Assembly (NCBI GenBank): GCA_052145775.1 | Contig: JBKQNY010000097.1 | Coordinates: 1 to 27,291, forward strand | Direction of reading: 5' to 3' | DNA from: CAVYPR01 sp052145775 | Lineage (GTDB): Bacteria; Actinomycetota; Acidimicrobiia; Acidimicrobiales; RAAP-2 | Length of the DNA stretch: 27,291 bases | In this document: one piece after another, positions 21,833 to 27,291 of the stretch | Position numbering within the stretch: position 1 is the first letter of the stretch | Layout: each line of letters starts with the position of its first letter | Position numbers and translations under genes: made by a program | Notes under the pieces: generated by a model | Told to the model about the DNA's origin: nothing | What the model saw: only the letters and a program-made list of their open reading frames with translations | Databases searched by the model: none

Positions 21833-22921
21833 TCACGAGAGCGCCCCGACCGTGCAGCGGTAGCCGCGGCCGGTCACCGCCTCGCGCAGCCGGGCGCCCT
21901 CGGAACCGTCGACCACCAGGGTGAGCACCCCCCGCGGCCCCTCGGCGGAGTGGGCGATCTCGATGTCGAAGATGTTGATGCCCAGGTCTCCGGCGAGCGT
22001 GGTGATCTCGGCCAGCACCCCCTCGCGGTCGGGCACCGGCACCCGCACCTCGGCCAGACGCTCGGGACGGGTGGCCCGGGCGGGCAGGGACCGGCGCGCC
22101 GTGCTGGCCCGCTGCAGGGTCTCGAGCAGCCCCGGGCGGTCCTGGTCGGCCACCCGCCGGCGCATCTCGGCCAGATCGGACAGCACCTGGTCGAGAGCGG
22201 CCACGATGGCCCCGGCGTTGTCGGCGCAGACGTCGGGCCAGATGCCCGGCTGGCCGGCCGCCACCCTGGTCATGTCCCGGAACCCCCCGGCCGCCAGCCG
22301 CAGCAGCGCGGCGTCCGCCTCGGCCTGGTCGGCGGCCGAGTTCATGAGGGTGGCGGCGACCAGGTGCGGCACGTGGGAGACCACGGCCACCAAACGGTCG
22401 TGGTCGCTGGGCGCGAGGGCCACCACGTCGGCCCCGAGGGAGACCACCACGGCCTGCACCGCCGAGAAGGCGTCGGGGTCGGTGGACGCCGTCGGCGTGA
22501 GGACCCAGGTCGCCCCGGTGAACAGCTCGGGGTCCGCCCCGTCCAGCCCCGCCTGCTCGGAGCCGGCCATGGGGTGGCCGCCCACGAACCGGGGGTGGTC
22601 CACGGCCGCCACCACCGGCGCCTTCACCCCGCTCACGTCGGTCACCACCAGGCCGGGCCGGCGCTCGTCGGCCAGCAGGTCGCGGGCCACCCCGGCCACC
22701 GAGGAGAGCGGGGTGGCCACCACGGCCAGCTCGGCCCCGGGGTCGTCGCCGACGGCGTCGAGCGCCCCGAGCCGGAGGGCCTCGGCCGCCCGCGCGGGGT
22801 CGGCGTCGCGGCCGGTGACGTGCCAGCCCCGGGCCCGCAGGCCGAGCCCGACCGAGCCGCCGATCAGGCCGGTGCCGACGACCAGGGCCCGCCGGGAGCG
22901 CCCCTCAGCCGGGGAGGTCAT
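21833..22921 (-). CDS. tyrA: Prephenate dehydrogenase with C-terminal ACT domain
   Basis: A 362-residue TyrA. The N-terminal Rossmann fold has VVGTGLIGGSVGLGLRARG (about residues 13-31). GGHPMAGSEQAGLDGADPEL is the substrate loop, and SHVPHLVAATLMNSAAD carries the conserved His of the helical dimer domain. A regulatory ACT domain occupies about 285-362 (VRVPVPDREGVLAEITTLAG, NIFDIEIAHSAEGPRGVLTL), pointing to amino-acid feedback, probably by tyrosine. The enzyme makes 4-hydroxyphenylpyruvate. Its start overlaps the end of aroH by 17 nt, so chorismate mutase and prephenate dehydrogenase, two successive steps of tyrosine synthesis, are translationally coupled. Confidence 0.95.
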   Translation of the reverse strand: MTSPAEGRSRRALVVGTGLIGGSVGLGLRARGWHVTGRDADPARAAEALRLGALDAVGDDPGAELAVVATPLSSVAGVARDLLADERRPGLVVTDVSGVKAPVVAAVDHPRFVGGHPMAGSEQAGLDGADPELFTGATWVLTPTASTDPDAFSAVQAVVVSLGADVVALAPSDHDRLVAVVSHVPHLVAATLMNSAADQAEADAALLRLAAGGFRDMTRVAAGQPGIWPDVCADNAGAIVAALDQVLSDLAEMRRRVADQDRPGLLETLQRASTARRSLPARATRPERLAEVRVPVPDREGVLAEITTLAGDLGINIFDIEIAHSAEGPRGVLTLVVDGSEGARLREAVTGRGYRCTVGALS

Positions 22922-23279
22922 CGCGGAGCCCTTGGGCGCCGTGCAGGTAGACGTGTCGCAGCTCGTCGCGCGAGCGGGTGGTCGACACGTGCAGGAGGGC
23001 CCGCAGGCACCGGGGCATCGACCCGGGGACGGGGATCTCGGCCGCGCACAGGAGCGGGACGGCCCCGAAGCCCATCCCGCGCGCCGCGGTGGCCGGGAAG
23101 CTCGAGACGACGTCGGGCGTGGCCGTGAAGATGATGGAGATGACGTCGTCCTCGACCAGGGCGTTGCGGGACATCACCTCGGCCAGCAGCTCCTGGACGC
23201 GCTCGTTCACCTGCTCGACGGTGTCCTCGTCGACCGTCGTGGCGCCGCGCACCGCTCTCACCGAGGTTGCTCCAGGCAT
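22905..23279 (-). CDS. aroH: Chorismate mutase, AroH type
   Basis: A 124-residue monofunctional chorismate mutase of the Bacillus AroH (pseudo-alpha/beta barrel trimer) class, not the all-helical AroQ class. It has the N-terminal VRAVRGATTV with the active-site Arg, then SIIFTATPDVVSSFPATAAR, and the EIPVPGSMPRCLRALLHV block carrying the catalytic Glu and Arg. It turns chorismate into prephenate for the overlapping tyrA product. The length is that of the family. A 68-nt gap separates it from rluB upstream. Assignment is firm. Confidence 0.93.
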   Translation of the reverse strand: MPGATSVRAVRGATTVDEDTVEQVNERVQELLAEVMSRNALVEDDVISIIFTATPDVVSSFPATAARGMGFGAVPLLCAAEIPVPGSMPRCLRALLHVSTTRSRDELRHVYLHGAQGLRDDLPG

Positions 23280-23347
23280 CGGCCGTGCATGCTACTTGCC
23301 GCCATGGGCCGGATCCGGGGCCGACGTCCCGAACCCCGGCGCGGCGC

Positions 23348-24037
23348 TCAGCCGCCGTCGACCGCCGCGGTGTAGAGCGAGCGGACCTCGGCCGGGGTGA
23401 GGGGGCGCCAACGGCCCGGGGCCAGGGTGTGGTCGGAGAGCGGCCCGATGCGGGTGCGGACCAGTCGGCGCACCGGGTGGCCCACCGCCTTGCACATGCG
23501 GCGCACCTGGCGGTTGCGGCCCTCGTGGATGACGATGCGCAGCACCCCGGACGAGACCGCCCCCACCGTGGCCGGCGCCGTCATCCCGTCGTCGAGCGGG
23601 ACCCCCTCGCGCAGGGTGCGCAGGGCCCGCGGCGACGGTGTCCCCTCCACCTCGGCCAGGTACTCCTTGGCCACCCCGTGGGAGGGGTGGGTGAGCAGCT
23701 GGGCCAGCTCGCCGTCGTTGGTGAGGATCAGGAGGCCCTCGGTATCCCGGTCGAGCCGGCCCACCGGGAAGACCCGGGGCTCGGCCGGCACCAGGGAGAC
23801 GACGGTCGGCCGGCCCTGGGGGTCCGACGCGGTGGTCACCACGCCCCGGGGCTTGTTGAGCAGGTAGTGCACCAGCCCCTGGGCGGCGGCCACCGGGATG
23901 CCGTCGACGGCGATGCGCACGGCGGCCGGGTCGACCCGCTGCCCGAGGACCGCCACTTCGCCGTCGACCGTGACCCGTCCGTCGGCCACCAGGTCGTCGC
24001 AGACCCGCCGACTCCCCAGGCCCGCCCGGGACAGCAC
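23348..24037 (-). CDS. rluB: Pseudouridine synthase RluB/RsuA family
   Basis: An RsuA-family rRNA pseudouridine synthase, 229 residues from GTG 24037. An S4 RNA-binding domain (LSRAGLGSRRVCDDLVADGR) leads, then the catalytic domain with VGRLDRDTEGLLILTNDG (Asp96 nucleophile) and HEGRNRQVRRMCKAVGHPV. By position after scpB it is RluB-like, acting on 23S rRNA. The S4 domain normally begins ERLQKVLSRAG. Those codons are present just upstream in frame, but no ATG, GTG or TTG precedes them before the frame enters scpB. So either the protein is slightly short at GTG 24037 or it starts at a rare codon such as CTG. The gap to scpB is 28 nt or less. Confidence 0.92.
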   Translation of the reverse strand: MLSRAGLGSRRVCDDLVADGRVTVDGEVAVLGQRVDPAAVRIAVDGIPVAAAQGLVHYLLNKPRGVVTTASDPQGRPTVVSLVPAEPRVFPVGRLDRDTEGLLILTNDGELAQLLTHPSHGVAKEYLAEVEGTPSPRALRTLREGVPLDDGMTAPATVGAVSSGVLRIVIHEGRNRQVRRMCKAVGHPVRRLVRTRIGPLSDHTLAPGRWRPLTPAEVRSLYTAAVDGG

Positions 24038-24065
24038 CTTCTGGAGGCGCTCGCCTCCGGCCTCC

Positions 24066-24653
24066 TCAGTCGCCGTCGCCCACCGCTCCGGCAGCCGGCC
24101 GGAGCCCCTCTTCGAGCTCGCGGGCGACCTCGGTGCCCGGCAGGAAGTCCTCCACCGCCGGCAGCTGGTCGACCCGGTCGAGCCCCAGCCGCTCCAAGAA
24201 CAGGTCGGTGGTGCCGTAGAGGATGGGCTGGCCGGGGCCCTCGGCCCGGCCCACCGCCTCGATGTAGCCGCGCTGCTCGAGCAGGCGGACGACGCCCTCG
24301 ACGTTCACGCCCCGCAGGGACGAGATCTGGGCCCGGGAGACCGGCTGGCGGTAGGCGACGATGGCCAAGGTCTCGAGGGCCGCCGTCGACAGGCGGTGCG
24401 AGACGTCCCGGTTGGCGAACCGCTCCACGTAGGGGGCGAGGTCGGGGTGGGTCTGGAACCGCACCCCGCCGGCGATGCGGGCCAGCACGAACCCCCGGCG
24501 CTCGGCGGCGTAGGAGGCGGCCAACCGGTCGCAGACCTCCTCCACCCGGTCGACGGGCTCCTCGAACAGCTCGGCCAGGATGCCGGTGGGCACCGGCTCC
24601 ACCGCCACCATGAGGACCGCCTCGACGGCCCGGGCCAGCTCCTCAGCCGTCAT
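24066..24653 (-). CDS. scpB: Segregation and condensation protein B
   Basis: A 195-residue ScpB, the winged-helix kleisin-associated subunit of the Smc-ScpAB condensin complex. The N-terminal winged helix includes ARAVEAVLMVAVEPVPTGIL and the second LSTAALETLAIVAYRQPVSR (about residues 89-108) with SSLRGVNVEGVVRLLEQRGY, the best family signature. The acidic/Ala-rich tail is variable in the family. Its ATG lies in GTATGACGGCTGA, overlapping the last 11 nt of scpA, so the two subunits are made together. Assignment is firm. Confidence 0.95.
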   Translation of the reverse strand: MTAEELARAVEAVLMVAVEPVPTGILAELFEEPVDRVEEVCDRLAASYAAERRGFVLARIAGGVRFQTHPDLAPYVERFANRDVSHRLSTAALETLAIVAYRQPVSRAQISSLRGVNVEGVVRLLEQRGYIEAVGRAEGPGQPILYGTTDLFLERLGLDRVDQLPAVEDFLPGTEVARELEEGLRPAAGAVGDGD

Positions 24654-25458
24654 ACTCGTCCACCCCCGCCGCCACCCCGGCCAGCTGCCGGGCCTCGGTG
24701 ATCCACGCCACCTCCAGGTCCCCGAAGGTCGTCCCCTGCCCGAGGGTGACCCTCCCCTGCTTGCACAGCTCGAGGAGGGCCAGGAAGTGGACGATCACGT
24801 CCGTGCGCGAGGTGAGGTGGCCCGTGAGCTGGCGGAACGTGGTCCGACCCCTCTCGGGCAGGACCCCGGTCAAAGAGGCCACGGTCTCGGACACCGTGAC
24901 GGCGTCGACCGTCACGTGGGAGAGGTCGACCCGCGGGACCGGCCGCTCGGCGGTGGCCCGCAGGTAGGCCTGGGACAGCTGGTCGGGGGTGACCCCGGCC
25001 AGGAGGTCAGGGGCGTGGACGACGAACCCCTCGTCGAGGCCGACCTCGCGAGGCACCGAGCGCGCCGCCTCCTCGGTCAAGGCGACGAAGACGTCGGCCG
25101 CGGCGGCGTAGGCGCGGCACTCGAGCAGGCGCGACAGGAGCAGGTCTCGCTCCTCCCAGCCCACCAGCTCCTCGTCGTCCTCCACGTCGTCGGGGCCGGG
25201 GAGGAGGCGCTGGGACTTGAGCTCGACCAGGATCGCCGCCGTCAGCAGGAACTCCGAGAGCACGTCCATCTCCAGGTCGTCGCGGTGCGCGGCCAGGTGG
25301 GCGACGAAGGCGTCGACCACCGGCGCCAGGGGGATGTCGAGGACGTCGACCTCGTGCGTGCCCACCAGGTGCAGGAGGAGGTCGACCGGCCCCTCGAAGA
25401 CCGGCGTGGAGACGACGTAGGCCACGTCCCCGACCATATCGAACGGCGCGCCGGCCAT
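24643..25458 (-). CDS. scpA: Segregation and condensation protein A
   Basis: A 271-residue ScpA, the kleisin that bridges Smc heads. The N-terminal domain has FEGPVDLLLHLVGTHEVDVL and DIPLAPVVDAFVAHL (about residues 21-54), then the helical EMDVLSEFLLTAAILVELKS. The C-terminal winged helix carries RTDVIVHFLALLELCKQGRV and a strand LEVAWITEA. ATG 25458 is taken because the protein then starts just before the conserved block; the frame is open further up through the divergent trpS. It leads a seven-gene minus-strand run (scpA to plsC). Only 39 bp separate it from trpS. Confidence 0.94.
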   Translation of the reverse strand: MAGAPFDMVGDVAYVVSTPVFEGPVDLLLHLVGTHEVDVLDIPLAPVVDAFVAHLAAHRDDLEMDVLSEFLLTAAILVELKSQRLLPGPDDVEDDEELVGWEERDLLLSRLLECRAYAAAADVFVALTEEAARSVPREVGLDEGFVVHAPDLLAGVTPDQLSQAYLRATAERPVPRVDLSHVTVDAVTVSETVASLTGVLPERGRTTFRQLTGHLTSRTDVIVHFLALLELCKQGRVTLGQGTTFGDLEVAWITEARQLAGVAAGVDEYDG

Positions 25459-25497
25459 GGCGCACCCCCCGTGCCCGGACCCGTACCATGTCCGCCC
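25459..25497. promoter_or_regulatory. Divergent promoter region, scpA / trpS
   Basis: A 39-bp gap between divergent starts. TACCAT (25484-25489), 8 nt before the trpS ATG, fits a TANNNT -10 for a leaderless trpS transcript. No box is clear for scpA, and neither gene shows a strong ribosome-binding site. Confidence 0.3.
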
Positions 25498-26478
25498 ATG
25501 GTCAGAGTGCTCTCGGGCGTCCAGCCCTCCGGCGACTTCCACCTGGGCAACTACCTGGGGGCGCTCCGCCAGTGGGTGTCCCACCAGCGAGACCACGACG
25601 CCTTCTACTGCATCGTCGACCTCCACGCCCTCACCCTCGAGATCGACCCGAAGCGGCTGCGTCTTCGCACCCTCGACGCCGCCGTCAACCTCCTGGCCGC
25701 CGGCCTCGACCCCGAGGTCTGCACCCTGTTCGTCCAGAGCCACGTCCCCGAGCACCCCCGGCTGGCCTGGCTGCTCGAGTGCACGGCCACCATGGGCGAG
25801 CTGCGCCGGATGACCCAGTTCAAGGACAAGGGCAAGGGGCAGGAGGCGGCCCGGGTGGGGCTGTTCACCTACCCGGTGCTCATGGCCGCCGACATCCTCG
25901 GCTACGACGCCGAGCGGGTCCCGGTCGGCGACGACCAGCGCCAGCACCTCGAGCTCGCCCGCGAGGTGGCCGTCCGGTTCAACAACCGCTACGGCACGGT
26001 CTTCACCGTCCCCGAGGCGGCCATCCCCGCCGTGGGCGCCCGGGTGATGGACCTCCAGCACCCCGAGCGCAAGATGTCCAAGTCGCTCGAGTCCCCCCTC
26101 GGCACGATCGCCGTCCTCGACCAGCCCGGCGAGATCGAGCGCAAGGTCAAGAAGGCGGTCACCGACACCGACGGCGAGGTCCGCTACGACCCCGAGGCCA
26201 AGCCCGGGCTGTCGAACCTCCTCGAGCTCCTGGCGGCGGCCACCGATCGCCGCCCCGAGGAGGTGGCTGCCGGCTACTCGCGCTACGGGGACCTAAAACG
26301 CGACCTCGCCGAGGCCCTGGTCGAGATGCTGGCTCCGGTGCAGGCCCGTCACGCCGCCCTGGCCGCCGACATCGGTGCCGTCCGCCTGGTGCTGGCCGAG
26401 GGCGCCGAGCGGGCTCATGAGGTGGCGGCCGCCACCAACGCCCGCGCCGCCGACGCGGTCGGGCTCCTCCCCCCCTGA
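25498..26478 (+). CDS. trpS: Tryptophanyl-tRNA synthetase
   Basis: A 326-residue class I aminoacyl-tRNA synthetase that charges tRNA-Trp. It has GVQPSGDFHLGNYLGALRQW (residues 7-26, HIGH-type motif as HLGN), and FYCIVDLHALT. ATMGELRRMTQFKDK, TYPVLMAADILGYDAERVPV with GDDQRQHLELAR, and the KMSKS loop (192-196, intact) follow. Length is typical of bacterial TrpS. The ATG at 25498 directly precedes the conserved N-terminus. It converges on the site-2 protease gene with a 19-bp gap; its TGA is part of a shared stem-loop. Confidence 0.96.
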   Translation: MVRVLSGVQPSGDFHLGNYLGALRQWVSHQRDHDAFYCIVDLHALTLEIDPKRLRLRTLDAAVNLLAAGLDPEVCTLFVQSHVPEHPRLAWLLECTATMGELRRMTQFKDKGKGQEAARVGLFTYPVLMAADILGYDAERVPVGDDQRQHLELAREVAVRFNNRYGTVFTVPEAAIPAVGARVMDLQHPERKMSKSLESPLGTIAVLDQPGEIERKVKKAVTDTDGEVRYDPEAKPGLSNLLELLAAATDRRPEEVAAGYSRYGDLKRDLAEALVEMLAPVQARHAALAADIGAVRLVLAEGAERAHEVAAATNARAADAVGLLPP

Positions 26479-26500
26479 GCCCGCCGGTCCCATGGGCTCA
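26476..26500. terminator. Bidirectional stem-loop holding both stop codons
   Basis: TGAGCCC (26476-26482) and GGGCTCA (26494-26500) form perfect 7-bp arms with an 11-nt loop. The left arm begins with the trpS TGA and the right arm ends with the complement of the protease TGA. Confidence 0.55.
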
Positions 26501-27270
26501 GACCCCGAGAAGTGTCGCCCACCAGTTGAACAGGTGGTCGAAAAGCCACGACAGCGGTCCGGGGTGCAGGTAGAAGTTGAGCAGGAGCAGCACCAGCAAC
26601 AGCGGCATCGTGTACGGCCGGATCCGCAGGTAGGCCGGCCACCAGACCCGGGGCAGCAGCCGCTCGAAGACGGCCGAGCCGTCGAGCGGCGGGACCGGGA
26701 TCAGGTTGAAGACGGCCAGCCAGATGTTGACCAGCCCGAGGTAGAAGGCGACTTCGGCCTAGACGGCCCCGAACGTGCCCTGCTGGGTCACCGTCTCCGC
26801 CCCGCCGAACACTTTGAACACCACGGCCGCCGCCGCGGCCAGCAGCAGGTTGGTGGCCGGTCCGGCCAGGGACACCACCACCATCTCGTTGCGGGGGTGG
26901 CGGAGCCTCCCCACTGTGACCGGCACCGGCTTGGCCCAGCCGAACATGCCGAGCCCGCTCAGGGCCATGAGGGCCGGCACGACGATGGTGCCGATCGGGT
27001 CGATGTGGGCGATCGGGTTGAGGGTGAGCCGGCCGGCCCTCTTGGCGGTGTCGTCGCCGAAGGCGAGGGCCACCCACCCGTGGGAGATCTCGTGGAGGAT
27101 GATCGACGGGACGATCACGCAGAAGAGGATCACGTCGGCCGTGCTGATCCGGTGGGAGCGCACCAGGATCGCCGCGACCGCCACGGCCGCGATGATCCAG
27201 AGGGCCGACCGGGGGCTGGTCCTGCCGGGGCGTCGGGCCCGGCCGGGCCCCGGCGGTCCGGGCGGTGGTA
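26498..27270 (-). pseudogene. Site-2 protease (M50) family gene, in-frame TAG and 5' partial
   Basis: A membrane metalloprotease of the S2P/M50B family (SpoIVFB/RseP-like). Counting from a GTG at 27280, HEISH (63-67) gives the zinc His pair and catalytic Glu. RAGRLTLNPIAHIDPIGTIV follows, and after AGPATNLLLAAAAAVVF there is an in-frame TAG at codon 174 (26759-26761). The same frame continues AEVAFYLGLVNIWLAVFNLI and then PVPPLDGSA, the third zinc-ligand motif (Asp200), and further TM segments to TGA 26498-26500. If the TAG stops translation, the product lacks its metal-ligand Asp. The 5' end is unreliable: bases beyond 27270 are sequencing adapter, so the GTG at 27280 is artificial and the true start is outside. 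Confidence 0.85.
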
Positions 27271-27291
27271 GGAAGAGCACACGTCTGAACA
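27271..27291. other. Sequencing-adapter remnant at window end
   Basis: GGAAGAGCACACGTCTGAAC (27271-27290) is identical to bases of the Illumina TruSeq read-1 adapter (AGATC precedes it and TCCAGTCA follows in the adapter). It is not genomic and marks the end of an assembled contig. Confidence 0.93.

Noticed and set aside
7538..26761. Full reassignment of TAG to an amino acid
   Set aside because: ispH, aroA-cmk, GH76 and others end in TAG at family-typical lengths, and the aroA-cmk TAG is embedded in the plsC start; a complete code change does not fit.
1..27291. CRISPR arrays, rRNA genes, replication origin
   Set aside because: No regularly spaced repeats, rRNA-like sequence or DnaA-box cluster was seen.

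Overview
The window is high-GC DNA. Its right half carries the gene order scpA-scpB-rluB-aroH-tyrA-aroA/cmk-plsC, ispH, der. This fits a high-GC actinobacterium, and protein flavour (AroA-Cmk fusion, DUF512 protein next to der, crotonase and S2P sequences) makes me favour the class Acidimicrobiia; that placement is inference. The last 20 bases before the final A match the Illumina TruSeq adapter, so the right edge is an assembly end, probably of a metagenomic contig.

Region 1, about 1-12,080, is accessory. It holds a remnant of a K+ channel, a channel-like membrane protein, a HigBA-type toxin-antitoxin pair with a palindromic operator over the toxin start codon, a small monooxygenase-like protein, a lipoprotein esterase, a DUF2252 protein, a small membrane protein, a probable frameshifted secreted protein, an AIM24 protein beside a broken VOC (glyoxalase-like) gene, an enoyl-CoA hydratase, a secreted GH76 glycosidase, and an IS30-family element with terminal inverted repeats. 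Between the IS and a tRNA-Pro(GGG) gene lies about 400 bp with several palindromes and no convincing gene. The decayed genes, IS, TA pair and tRNA boundary look like a genomic island or high-turnover zone.

Region 2, 12,083-27,270, is compact core genome. Minus strand 16,783 to 12,405: DUF512 radical-SAM protein, Der, a zinc-ribbon membrane protein, a gamma-carbonic-anhydrase-like protein and an APH(6)/hydroxyurea-type kinase. Plus strand: ispH, an HD-domain protein and a GT2 glycosyltransferase. Minus strand 25,458 to 19,238: scpA, scpB, rluB, aroH, tyrA, aroA-cmk fusion and plsC, mostly overlapping or closely spaced. This combines chromosome segregation, rRNA modification, aromatic amino acid synthesis, CMP phosphorylation and lipid acylation. 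trpS (+) faces a site-2 protease gene (-) that runs off the window.

The most striking feature is three genes of recognisable families each interrupted by a single in-frame TAG while homology continues in the same frame: a VOC protein (7538-7540), the normally essential GTPase Der (14712-14714) and the site-2 protease (26759-26761). TAG also ends several apparently intact genes (ispH, aroA-cmk, GH76), so wholesale reassignment is unlikely. Amber suppression, strain decay or assembly error remain open. Both well-defined convergent gene pairs share stem-loops that contain the stop codons of both genes.
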